A stretch of DNA of 64,000 nt from Hawksworthiomyces lignivorus. Taxonomy: Eukaryota > Ascomycota > Sordariomycetes > Ophiostomatales > Ophiostomataceae. A program made the translations under genes and the position numbers. The stretch is from NCBI GenBank assembly GCA_002917075.1, contig NTMA01000003.1:434001-498000 (forward strand). The letters are read 5' to 3'. The notes below the pieces were generated by a model. The model worked only from the letters and a program-made list of their open reading frames with translations. It was not told the DNA's origin and did no database searches. How positions within the stretch are numbered: position 1 is the first letter of the stretch; each line of letters opens with the position of its first letter. Of this stretch, positions 44,385-55,814 are shown in pieces.

Positions 44385-44870
44385 TCACAGTTTGGTCTGA
44401 CATACCACAATAATGGTGTACTTGTCAATCAGAACGGAGTCATCTGCATTGCGTCGGAAATGCATCCGGGCAGCCCAAGTAAAGGTACTGGTCTCGCCTG
44501 ATTTCGAGACGTTATTGCTTCGTCCATGTAGCATAACTTCTTCTGCCTTTGGTCCGAAGGGAAAGACGGTGTAGACAGTATGGTCGCGACTCTCGAGATC
44601 CGACCAAGAGTTTTTGATGAGCTTAACAAGAGCTGCGGAGAGAAAGTTAGGAATATATATAGACAGCCAATCCTAGACAATTGAAGCCTTACTGTCTCTC
44701 CCTTTGACGTTTGTTGTGCCTTTTTTTAACTCGGCATCCTCTGTGAAATGATTTCCCCATTTCTGATGCTCCCCAGCGTCTACAGCATAATAGAGCGATG
44801 CAATGTGAGCTTTGATGGCTGGGTCAAGGACGGTATCGTCACACTGGAAAACTTTGGGACTGATGGCCAT
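44385..44870 (-). CDS. SnoaL-like (NTF2-fold) small protein
   Basis: Two exons (44870-44693, 44632-44385) give 141 residues. The intron has a GTAAGG donor and CTCCGCAG acceptor. The helix AIKAHIASLYYAVDAG, the strand block WGNHFTEDAELKKG and the later beta strands (DHTVYTVFPFG, FTWAARMHFRR, DKYTIIV) give the alpha+beta cone layout of the SnoaL/NTF2-like superfamily. Members are isomerases, cyclases, dehydratases or mere binding proteins. The active residues are not conserved across the superfamily, so the reaction cannot be named. It lies between the regulator pair and the aminotransferase group. Confidence 0.7.
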
Positions 44871-46817
44871 TTTTGCTGAGACGATTAATAGATAGAGGGG
44901 ATGAAGAGACTAGACAAAAAATAGCAGTCTAAACAGTGATTCTATACGACGCTCTTCAGAGACCAACACAAAATGCTATGAGACATACTGAGGGCTGGGC
45001 GTAATACTTAAGAGAAATGATAGACATGAATGAGCTACACACCTGGTGCAGAATGCTAATCAATCGAACAGTCAAGAACGCGCTGGATCTTGTCCGAGCC
45101 CACAGTTTTTCGATTACTTCCCCGGACTCCATACCGTGCCGACGGAATGCGGGAAACAGTTTAAAGCCATCATATCAGCCCGAACAAGTCCGACAAGTGG
45201 CTAGCGATAATACAAGAAAAAAGCTGTAGATCGGTAGTATCAGAACTATAGCTTAATGATACCCACTTAGAAGTACAGAGACGAAGCAAACACGAACAAT
45301 ATTTACCTAAAGAAAGAGCTACCTTCGCTGATGCAGGGCTGCAGCTGGTGAATTTTCGTTGTTACGTACGAGCAGTGATGCGCTATGCCTCAGCACTCTG
45401 GACATAGCCCGGGTCTTGATCATACTTTCTACATGAATGATCACCCCCGCTCTCCCAAGCTAGTGTTAAGTAGTGGGTTAATATCGTACGAAGCTTAAGC
45501 CAATTGTATTCTTGAATTGGTAGATGTTAGGTGGCCGATGGAGCTAGAGTCTTGCCATGGTATCGGACTCCTACGCCGACAGCTAGCAAAAATGATAAGC
45601 ATGTCCGATACAGTCCGATATACTGTCTGTCTCCACTAATTTTCCTACACGATTAGCTACCGAGTACGTAATAGCGGAGCAACACCGCCAAAGACGCTTG
45701 AGCATCGTGCGGGGTCCAAAGCAAGGACGTGTAGGATATGGATTAGACCAAAACATGGACATGATCTGACCAAGGGTGGTGTCAATGTTCTTCCCAAAGA
45801 TACTGTGACCTCGTCAACAATCAAAGCTGCTTGTTAAAGAAATAGGCACATTCACTGTAAGCTAAAAAGGACGCTGTTGTGTCGAATTAGTCTCACGTGT
45901 TATACACACTAGAAGACATGCTCTCGTTATAACATGAAGGCTTCCTGTGGTACAACGCATGTCCCCAATGGGCCTGCATATATCTAATTTATGATGTTGA
46001 CTGGTGTTGAAAAATAAGAAGGGACCAATGTAGCATTGTCCTATCACTTCTATATGTCCCAACCGAATTGTGTACGGTCGTTTTTCATGCATATTCATTG
46101 GCACAATTTAGTTATTAAAAAATTTCCAAATTTGTGATATGCATCATAGTAGGCAACTAAATATGCCGTTGTCATATTACCAAGTACTCTTTGAAAATGA
46201 CACCTTCGACTGGTAACTCAAAAGGTGAATTGCTGCCTTGATGCCACTGTCTTCTTCTTTTTATGTGACAATCTCAAGTGTTTTGTTTATCGACGGTAGT
46301 TAACTTGCACATCAACATGCATATTGGTGACTTTGTTTTCTAGATTGAATTTCTACTGATCTATAGTGCTGTTTAGCACTTTGTGTGATCTGGGTTATTG
46401 TGAGCTCAGGGGAGAAACATCATGGGAGTGGTGGCCCAAATAGTTTCCAAAGAGCCGTGTTTAGAATAGTGTATGCTGCTTGAAATATGGGCAAATGTAG
46501 CTTGCTTGAATATGAACGATTTACTCAGATATAATGTTTACACAGTATATATATATATTTTTCTTGGCTAGAGCAACCATGTGTATATAGCACCTCACGT
46601 TTTCTTTTTTTTTCGTCTTCTTCAATTCACTGTTAGAGAAAGGCATATCCTAGTCGGTGTTCAATGACGTACACAGTTACGAAAGACCGAAAAACTACTA
46701 TCTAAGCCTAATCAGTAGGATAAGGTTGTTAGAGGACGGGAAAACGACATCACATACGACTCTCTCAATCTCTCTTAGAAAGAATTATGCTCCGCTTGGG
46801 CTAAGACTTCGGAGAGC
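44871..46817. other. long intergenic region, no supported gene
   Basis: Almost 2 kb with only short unsupported frames. A (TA)n stretch at 46545-46558 and a T-rich tract near 46600 lie 210-270 bp before the aminotransferase start and may be its core promoter. Confidence 0.5.
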
Positions 46818-48533
46818 ATGTTGTCGGACCTAGAGGCCGATGACATAAGTCCCTTGATAGCGGCTAAGCAACTGGAATATGAATGTGGTAAGCCTTTCAC
46901 GCGCGGGCCTGATCAGATTTGTTGTAATTAATGTAGAATTTATTTTAAATTGGATTATATCGTGTTTGTTCTTTGAAAGAAAAAGCCTTTGCACTAACGA
47001 GTTAATCATTTCGTCTCTGCAGATAGACCGGCGACAACAATGGCGTGGCTACTTCCTTCTGGAAATCAGATCAACTTGCAGCTGGGGTGGCCATCCCTGA
47101 CTCTGTTCCCTACAGCTGAGCTTAACGCAGGGGCAAATTCAGTTCTCACAGACTTTGACGAGTCCAGTGCCGCCTTGATCTACGGGCCCAACCCAGGCTC
47201 CACGCCTCTCCGGAAGCAAGTTGCTCGCTGGCTGGGTTCCACCTACTACCGCAACCCCCAAGAAATAGACGAGAAACGTGTGTGTATTGCCGGAGGGGCA
47301 TCCCAAAATCTATCCAATATCCTCCTCCGGTTCACGGACCCGAAATATACACGGCGGATATGGATGGTTGAGCCGACATACTTCCTCGCGTGTCCCATAT
47401 TCGAAGACTGTGGATTTATTGGCAAACTGCGTGGTGTGCCAGAGGATGAGGAAGGCATCGATCTGAAATTTTTGAGATCGGCCATCGCTGAAACTGAATC
47501 GGAATTGGTAAACTTGAGAGCTGGATCTGTAGACGCTCCAGAGAAAAAGACGGCAGCAAATGGGTACGAGAAGATTTACAAACACGTCATATACGTGGTT
47601 CCGACGTTTTCAAACCCTAGTGGCAAGACAATGTCGCTCCAGCACCGGTACGATCTTGTTCGATTGGCTATAGAATATGATGCGCTGATAGTGTCCGACG
47701 ATGTCTATGACTTTCTCTACTGGCCAGAAGAAAAGGGCGCCTCAATCGAAATGGCCAAGCTTCAAAAGCCACCGCCTCGGCTCGTAGACATCAATCGAGA
47801 AATCGACCCAGATAGCAAGTGGGGGAACACTGTGAGCAATGGCTCATTCTCTAAACTCATTGGCCCTGGAACGAGGGTATCGTGGTCAGAAGCTACACCA
47901 GCATTTTCCAAGTTTTTGGCGGATACGTAAGATAATAAATCTGTCCCCCCTGGAGAGCAATAATCAGGCCTCTTGTGTCTAACAGTTGATTACAGTGGTG
48001 CAACATGGTCAGGGGGGAATCCAGCCCACTTCACATCAACAATTATTGAGAAGATGCTATCGTCTGGTGCATTGGAAAAACATATACAGGAAAAGTTGAT
48101 TCCCACCTATGCTGCGCGGTACTACACCATGATAAGCGCCATCCGAGAACACTTGGAGCCTCTTGGAGTTCGCATCTCCATGGGTACGCCGTACAAATTT
48201 CATTCCCTTGAGAATGGTAATGGGTCCGGTGTCCCAAATGGCAACAGTGTGGCCGCAGATGTCAAGATTGCCGGCGGCTTTTTCGTGTCGATCACGCTGC
48301 CCAATGACTCTCTCCCAGCTCCAGTCTTGGCGAAGATCTCGATCGAGAAACATCAGTTGAAATTTGCTTTTGGCAAGATGTTTGAAGTAAAAGGGGACAG
48401 TGGCAGTCAGAAAAGGTCCGCAGAGGGATTCGGAAACACAGTTCGCTTGTGTTGGGCTTTTCATGAAGAACATATCATTGTCGAAGGCATTAAGAGGATG
48501 AGAGACCTTTTTGTCGAAAATAAAGCATGCTAG
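46818..48533 (+). CDS. PLP-dependent aminotransferase class I/II
   Basis: Three exons (46818-46887, 47023-47926, 47996-48533) join in frame to 503 residues. YGPNPGSTPLRKQVARWL lies near the start of the large domain. Then come VVPTFSNPSGKTMS (the NP-x-G cofactor-site block), VSDDVYDFLYW (the Asp and Tyr that contact pyridoxal phosphate) and SNGSFSKLIGPGTR, whose Lys at about 301 should form the Schiff base; the Arg of GPGTR binds the phosphate. The family includes yeast YER152C-type enzymes and 2-aminoadipate/kynurenine-like transaminases, so the amino-acid substrate is uncertain. It converges on the amidotransferase gene with 58 bp between the stop codons. Confidence 0.88.
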
Positions 48534-48591
48534 AACGAAAATTATGAAAATTACTCTCTATAAACTAGAGCTATTCTTCTAAAGTTTAATT

Positions 48592-49502
48592 CTATAGTTG
48601 AGCAGTGTGCCCTTCTGACTCCAAAAAGAATGCAACGATGACATCTGCGACAGTAGCCGCGTCGTCTTTTTTCTGCGCTGCGGCAATGGCTGAGTTTGTA
48701 AAGCCATCCTCCCACCCAGCACGAGCTCCTACAAGCTTCAAAAACAATGTGTTAACAAACTCATCAAACTCAGGATGCCCCTGGAATGTAAGAAGGCGAC
48801 CGGGCTGGTGTACGCCTTGAATCGCGCAGCTGGAGGTTGAGCCGACAACGTGCAGGATATCTCGCAGTTGGCCCTCTGGAAGCACAACATGATCACCATG
48901 CAGAAACTGCAGTCTAAGATAATTTGATCCAAGAATGTGCCCAAAGCTCTCCATGAATTTGTTTGACATGTCAATGCTGTGCACACCGAGCTCCCAGCCT
49001 GAAGGATCTTTCTCCACGACGACACCTCGGTCTCTGAATAACGCTTGGCATAGAATTTGGTGACCAAAGCAGGACCCGTACAGCTTGATAGAAGGGTGCT
49101 CATGATACACATCTATAAATTGACTTCAGCAAAAACTATCCAATTTTTAATTTGTAAAACAGGCTGGCAGCAGTAGGCCAACTTACGCGACAAAAATCGG
49201 TCTAATTGTTGTATCCATTCCAAGTCCTCATACGCCCCATTGGGTGAGCCGCTAACAATAATAGCATCGATGCCATCCATTGTATGAGGATATACCTGTT
49301 TCACTGTATCATAACCCTGGATGATGGGCTTGAGTTTTACAGGCTTGCCAGTCCTGGTTGTCTTAGATTCAGCCCGATCAAATGCTGGAATGAGCAGAGA
49401 TGCGAATAATTCGTCAAACTGTCCGCGTTCCTTTTCGATAGCAGGACTAGTATAGCCGCAGTTTAATACAGCGATTGAAATGGTGATCTCGTCGAAGGTC
49501 AT
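48592..49502 (-). CDS. class I glutamine amidotransferase (GMP-synthase-like)
   Basis: Two exons (49502-49187, 49112-48592) give 278 residues. ATG 49502 opens MTFDEITISIAVLNCG; the longer frame starts at TTG. The nucleophile elbow is GSCFGHQI with Cys at about 120, and the His-Glu pair lies in QGHPEFD (about 218 and 220), so the triad is complete. Upstream, IVSGSPNGAYED gives the oxyanion-strand block. Stand-alone fungal members of this family are usually called GMP-synthase-like and can hydrolyse gamma-glutamyl amides or supply ammonia to a partner. No synthetase domain is fused to it. It is on the same strand as the ICL-like gene 0.5 kb away. Confidence 0.85.
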
Positions 49503-50028
49503 CTTGAAAACACTTTGCAATTCACGGTGGCACCTGATAACTCACTGTGTAGGATATCTTTACATGCAGTTTGAGAGATGTCATCTTCTTATCCTGACCA
49601 ACAGATTAGCTATCGAATTCTAGACCCAAATAGGCCCGCTTTAAGATTTCAGGTCCAAAGGGCCTTCGGACGATCTCGCGTGCTGTCGAGAGGGCGGCTT
49701 GGTTGTCGGAACTTAAATCCGATAGCTGCATTAGCAGAATTCTCCTGATAGTGACTTTTGTCTATGCATGTGTTTTGACCCGAAGGACGTGGAGATGTTT
49801 CTGGTATTCTTCAACTCTCAACGGTAAATAGCCTGGCGTGTGCCGACTTTTACTTTGTGTCAGCACGTCTAAGAGGCGCGTACCAAATATTGCACGCTTT
49901 CCTAACTAATAACATATCTACAACTCGGCTACATAAGTTGCGAAGTCTTATAAGATTCTCCAAAGGCACGTCATTGGCTTATTGCTGATGGGAATGAGTA
50001 GGATTTAAATCTTATCTACAAATAAAAT
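49503..50028. other. intergenic between amidotransferase and ICL-like gene
   Basis: About 525 bp of promoter-type sequence for the leftward amidotransferase. No gene is seen. Confidence 0.5.
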
Positions 50029-51865
50029 TCATGCTGTAGTCTTCTCTCCTGCAACAGTGGCAAAGAATGCATCGGCTAGATATGCACCCGCATAGCTAGC
50101 TTTATGAAACCCATCCACCACTGGCGGCGCTCTGGAAGGCTTCGAAATGGTCTCAATATATCCAACAATGCCGTCCTTTTGCCAGTCTTTGGCAAACTTC
50201 TCCGCTGTAATATTTAGGCCAGCAATAGCCCAGATGGGCTGGACCTGCCATACGATGCCCAATTTGGCCATGTCGTCGCTGAACGATAAGACTTGTTCCT
50301 GGCTAAAGCCTGCCTTCTCGTAATCGTACATGCCAGTAAAACCAAAAGCAAAGAGCCGGTCAGGGTACACCTTGCGGACTTCGGTATGGAAGTCGAGAAT
50401 ATCCTTCCACACTTTTCTGTGTTAGTTTTTCAGTCACAATTAATACAAAAATGTGCACGTCTCTCACCTGGTGCATCCATTCTCGCCCAAGTCATATCGC
50501 CCAGTGGAGCGACCAAAAGTGCACGCTCGACAATAGTCTTGACACTCGGCTTCCACATATATTGGCCCTCTTTGGACCTAGGCAGCTCCCAATCAAAGAA
50601 CACGTCTTCTCCGATGATAGACCTGGCAGTCTTTCGTTTGTCTCTGATCGAAGTACCGTAGGCAATGGCTTTTGCTGCGTATTCTTGATACTGCTCCTCA
50701 GTAGCTTTCGCTTTGACGGCCTCATCAAAAGTCATCAGACCACTTTTGGCTTTCCATTCATCACGAGCTTGCACATAGCTCTTGCCCGCAGCGATGCCTT
50801 TTGTAACTGCCTCAACAAGAGGCTCAACGTCTTGAGTGGCGCCGATGATGTATTCGTGGTCTCGTGGGTCGATTGTGCTCGTAATGAATTCCGATCGGTC
50901 GGTATCGCAGCGGCACATGAGCAGAGTGTCGGCACTGAATCTTTAGTCTTACTAAATGGAGATTTATCGAGATAAATGTGGAACAGAGGGATATGACAAG
51001 CAAAATAATGTGTCTTACCCCATGATGTCGAATTGCATCCGTGCAGTAGTTAGCCTGGTCAGATACTCACTGGTGGGTACAACCGTCCGCCCTTCGCCGA
51101 TGGTAAATTTCTTCAAACCAATTGCCAAGTCGTCTAGATGGATCATAGCAACGCCTGCCTCGACAAACGACCTCACCAATTTCACTGTGGTCGTGAGGCC
51201 GCCAAACCCCATATCTGCGTCTGCTATAATAGGAGCCAGAAAGTCGTATCCTTCAAGCTTTTCGCGCTCTGACACAGGATGTCGGAGTCGAAACTGCTTC
51301 TGGCGTTGGTCATGCCAGAGCTGGGACTTGAAAATTTTGTCTACAACCTTAGGGACAGTATCCCAAGGGTAGTCAGCGTGATCATGACCGGGATACTGAA
51401 CCTCCGACAAACCACAGAGAGCCCCCGATACGTAAATTGTCTGTAAAGGAAGGGGAGATTACGCCAGTCAACAGATGTAGTGTGTCAGAAACAAGCAGCG
51501 TCATATCTCGTGAATACCTGTTGGTGCTTTGCCATTTGAGATACAATCGTTGGCTCGGTAGTGCCAAATGTCTTCTCGCAAGTGCCATTTTTGAGATGGG
51601 TGTTCAAGATGTCCCAGAGTTTCTTGCCCTGGAGACTTGATGGATAACTGATGGGAATCGTGTTTCGTAGTGATGCAATGTCTTTCGCAGAGTACGGCCT
51701 TTTATTGCTTTAGGAACAAATTAAAGAAATTTGACACGGAGTTTGTTCAACTACGCACCTCTTGATATGCGATTTCCATGGGCGCGCCCATTCCTTCTCA
51801 ATAGCAGAGACTTGGTCTTGAAATGCCTGCTCTTCCGCATCAATGTCAATTTTGAAAGCTGCCAT
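50029..51865 (-). CDS. isocitrate lyase/PEP mutase superfamily enzyme lacking the KKCGH signature
   Basis: Five exons on the minus strand (51865-51759, 51698-51518, 51440-51019, 50934-50468, 50411-50029) give 519 residues, close to fungal isocitrate lyase length. YVSGALCGLSE, IIADADMGFGG (the metal-binding Asp block), MIHLDDLAIG, RCDTDRSEFI and FFDWELPRSKEG follow the eukaryotic ICL order. The catalytic loop KKCGHMGGK, however, is replaced by KKFTIGEGR, removing the catalytic Cys and His. The downstream succinate site, normally NLSPSFNW, reads GFTGMYDY. It therefore should not cleave isocitrate by the known mechanism, though the superfamily fold and metal site look intact. The last intron ends at CAGAAAAG, the only acceptor that keeps frame. 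Confidence 0.85.
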
Positions 51866-52739
51866 GGCGACGTGAGGTTTAAACAAATGACAATATTAAC
51901 AAAGACCAAGATAGCAAAACCAAGTTGAGTAAATGCAATCACAGAGTCGATTGTAATTACTACTCGTGTTGTGTATTTACATGTCAATAAGAAATGAGCG
52001 GCTCATATCATTGGGACACGGACGCCGCGTCCGATGCTATCCACGAACTTATCGATGGCTCCGACGAACAGAAAATGCACTAAGCATGCTTCCGGTTGGG
52101 ATGTGCGACAGGGGAAAATCCTGGGGTAACGTCGTTTACTCTGTGAGTGGAAGCTGTCAGTGACCACGACAGCCAACTAACACAAACCAGTTCTGAGCTC
52201 CGTAATTGTGCATATTTGTCTACCAAGCCGGGGGTGGAGCTAACTTGTTCATGGGCCTAGCAACAAAGCCACTAGCTTCTACGAAGTTGCACCAATACGA
52301 AAATCGAAGTAGGGTGGAGATGTTTGACCAAGTCTTTGTCCCTAGGAGATAGAGGACCTGGTGGTGAGAGCCTTATCGGAGTGTAAGTCCGTCATCGGGG
52401 CCTAAGGTGCGATGCAATCTGTCAACCAATCTTAGCTAAAGCATTATCTAAATACAACAAACAGCCGAGCTAACTCTTCCTTGTTGATACCGCACAACTC
52501 CATACTTGTCACATTGATTGAGTAGGACGCCTGATTATGATCAACGTCTGATTAGGGACTGTGTATCTGGTGTATGGCGATGTCCGGATTTCTCGAACTG
52601 CCGCACCTCTGCTTCCCACACTCATTTCATTCCAGTGTGTTCCCTCGGCTCTATATATATTATTCGTACATTCCCGTCACTCACTCACTCTCGGAGTCGC
52701 TCCAGTCATTTCAGTCTCCATCACCACACATTGAAAATC
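51866..52739. other. divergent promoter between ICL-like gene and transporter
   Basis: About 870 bp without coding sequence. It includes the transporter TATA element and a CT-rich leader at 52600-52720. Confidence 0.6.
52651..52662 (+). promoter_or_regulatory. TATA element of the MFS transporter
   Basis: CTATATATATTA is about 80 bp before ATG 52740 and is followed by a TCACTCACTCTC leader, a typical fungal transcription-start context. Confidence 0.55.
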
Positions 52740-54365
52740 ATGGCAGATATTAAAAGACTCGAAGACACCATACCCAGCGCCGTGGCGGATAATCTTTCGC
52801 TTCAGCAAGGCCAACATTACGATGACTTTAAGGAGAGCACTCGCGTTGATGTCGCTGCGGAATATGCGGACCAATTTTCCGATGGAAATACGTACTCTCG
52901 GCAAGAAGAAGTCAAACTGCGATGGAAACTCGATCTGCGCTTGGTGCCTCTGCTCTGGTTCAACGTCACTCTTGGCGCCATGGACAAGGTTACAACAGCT
53001 ACGGCAGCCCTTTACGGCCTTCAAGCAGCAACGGATTTGACAGGAAACCGGTACAGCTGGGTTGGCAGCGCATTCTATGTAAGTCGGACTCCCGCTATCA
53101 ACATCTCCCTCTCTAGTATATTACTCTGCTGACCATCCTAACTTCTGTTACAGTTTGGTTATCTATTCTGGTGCTTTCCCAGCGGCAGTTTGCTACAAAA
53201 GCTCCCGCTTGCCAAAGTCATGTGCGTAGCGCAGCTTCTCTGGGGAATTGTCCTAATTGCCACGGGATTCGCCCACAACTTCCCTACAATGATCGCGCTG
53301 CGCGTGTTGCTCGGCGCGCTCGAGGCCCCCATCGTGCCAGGCAATCTTCTCGTGATGGCCATGTTCTACACACGCCAAGAGCAGCCTATCCGCACTGGCT
53401 TGATGATCACAGGTTTGTCCGTCTGCTTCACAGGACCGATTGGCTGGGGCATCGGATTTCTCGAGCCCAAAAATCAGTGGCGCGCTATGTTCTGGATTAC
53501 GGGTGCAATGACAGTTATCTGGGCCGTAGTCATCGGCATTTTCCTACCCGACAATCCCGTGAAGGATAGGTTTCTCAAACCGAGGGAGAAGGCCATCATT
53601 GTCGATCGTCTACGTGCCGACCAAACCGGCATTGAGAACAAGAGATTCAACATGAACCAGGTGATCGAGGCATTTCTTGATCCCAAGACGTGGCTCCTAT
53701 TTCTGTTCAATCTCACAATCAACATTCCTAACGGCGGCCTAACCAATTTCACGCCTCTCATTATCAAAGGTCTCGGATACAGCTCGCAGCGGTCCGTTCT
53801 TCTAACAATGCCAACTGGCATCATGCAAACGGTGTCCTCGTACATGTGCTGCTTTGGCGTGTTTCTGTGCGCGAAATACATGCCACGCTACCAGTGGCGG
53901 ACGATATGGATCCTCGTCGGCATTCTCGTCGGCTTGATCTCGTGTGTCTTCCTCTACACGCTGCCCACGACCAACTACCACGGCCGGCTGGCCGCACTGT
54001 ACATGTCGTATTTCTATCTCGGCCCATACACCACCGGTCTTGGCCTTATTACAGCGAACACGGCCGGCCACACGAAGAAAGTCACCACCAATGCGCTGCT
54101 CTTCATTTCTTACTGCACCTCCAATATTGTCGCACCGCAATTTTTCAAAACTGATCAAGCTCCTCTGTACCCTCTTGGAACTGCGGCAATTCTAGGAAGC
54201 TATGTGTTGTCCGCCATTTTCATCGTCTTGTATGCAGCGTACTGTTGGTGGGAGAATCGGCGAAGAGATACCGTGGACGAGGCTGCTGGCCAGCGCGTGC
54301 ACCAGGACACCGATTTCCGTGACCTGACGGATAAACAGAACATCCATTTCCGGTATATTTGGTAA
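52740..54365 (+). CDS. MFS transporter, DAL5/allantoate-permease family (anion:cation symporter)
   Basis: Two exons (52740-53078, 53154-54365) give 516 residues. The cytosolic N-terminus is about 65 residues long, then twelve transmembrane helices. Family marks are LRWKLDLRLVPLLW before helix 1, the loop IALRVLLGALEAPIVPG, GWGIGF, and the C-terminal helices containing SYFYLGPYTTGLGLITANTAGHTKK, a conserved block of the DAL5/TNA1/FEN2 group. These carry organic anions such as allantoate, ureidosuccinate, nicotinate or pantothenate with protons across the plasma membrane. It is divergent from the ICL-like gene, so uptake of that pathway's substrate or export of its product is a reasonable guess. 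Confidence 0.88.
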
Positions 54366-55030
54366 AATGATTGTGTTGAGTTATGTGGTAATCGGGTCTT
54401 GCAAAAAGCAATACGAATGTACCTAGCAAAGCCACAAACTGCATGTCCTCATTCGCTGTTTACAATGAGCTCTCTACGGGTCGAGCAAATATGAATCCTC
54501 AGTAGAAATTATGGACTGTATTTACAAATTTAATTCATTGTTTGACTTTAGTATTTCAGTTCCATCGTATTTATTAGCCAATCCTGACTATGTACATCTA
54601 TACTGAGCGGAGCCTTCTAAGCTATAATTAATGATGAACAGAATTAGAAGAGCATATTAAACTGTGGTGGACGACGTGATATTAGATAGTGAAGGACTAT
54701 GGTGATGATATGTAAAATAGTGGCCTATGCCTTCTTTAATCCATGTGGTTGTATTTATAACGCAACGAAAACCAAGGTTACCGGCACAGTAGCAACACCG
54801 AAAATCGATTCGAATACGTTTAGATCGCCGATGAGAGTAATAAAATCCTGGCTCGGAATATAAAAAAATTGTGCGTCGTCATCTTGGCCTACGGAAGAAG
54901 ACATCCAGAGTTAGAAAGCGGAAAACTGGCTTTACATAAAATTGTCGCTCGATATGATGAAGCTACGAAGGGGAACAACGTACTAGAGTCTGTATTAATC
55001 CACAGCGCCGAAAGACGTCCGGAGAGAACG
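54366..55030. other. intergenic, no supported gene
   Basis: AT-rich convergent flanks of the transporter and the Ser-rich protein gene. Confidence 0.5.
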
Positions 55031-55814
55031 TCAAAAGTCCACTGCCAAGAGGATGATCAGCACTGAACTTGACTGCGACAATTTGGCCGGTATGCTTACA
55101 ACAGATGCTTCACAAGGCGTATTAATTCCTTCTGCGGAGGTTGCAGCACCAGCCGTGTCTGATGGAGGCGAGTTTGGTAGCACTCGAAGATGTGTCAACA
55201 GCAGTTTTCGTCAAGTCGACGAGAGATAGAACTTACCGAAGCCGGTTCCAGTTATGTACGCGTAACTATGCCAGAAGCCACAGTTAGAAATTACGAAACC
55301 GTAGAGTCCGTTTGGTCCAATTGCAGAGCCAAAGGGCTTACCCGTAACTGCCGCTCTGGATTTGATAACCGCCAAAGCCTCCACTGAGCCCTAGGTAGGG
55401 ATAGTAGACGCTGGTTATGAGATTTGTCGGAATCATAGTAATGCCGGTCTGGACACAGTCGTCACTCGCCCAAGAGAGCTGCACTTCCAATGCATCTTGC
55501 GATGTACCATACGAAATCTCATTAAAAACATTATATGTGTTTCTAACATAACCCAGCAGTTCTCCCTCGCTGCCGTAAACCTGAATAAATCCGGTCAGTG
55601 TGGTTCCGGGGCATAACGACGCAGTAGGAGAGCTCGAAGGCGCAGAGGATGTAGACGACACCGAGCTTGAGGGAACATTGGAGGGTGATGCCGACACAGA
55701 GCTCGAGGTGATGCTAGAAGATGCTCGCGACGTAGAGGGGCGGCATCTACTGGCAAAGGCCGAATTGAAGCCAATGGCCGCTAAGAGGACAGTAAAGATG
55801 TTGAATGTGTTCAT
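55031..55814 (-). CDS. small secreted Ser-rich protein, function unknown
   Basis: Three exons on the minus strand (55814-55342, 55265-55237, 55182-55031) keep frame and give about 217 residues. Residues 1-21 form a signal peptide. A Ser/Pro linker (about 28-65) precedes a domain with LCPGTTLTGFIQVYGSEG and ASDDCVQTG, then VYYPYLGLSGGFGGY, a Gly/Tyr-rich block I recognise from uncharacterised fungal secreted proteins. The C-terminal exon carries AGAATSAEGINTPC. The last exon may be shorter or spliced differently; the end is less certain than the start. Confidence 0.6.
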
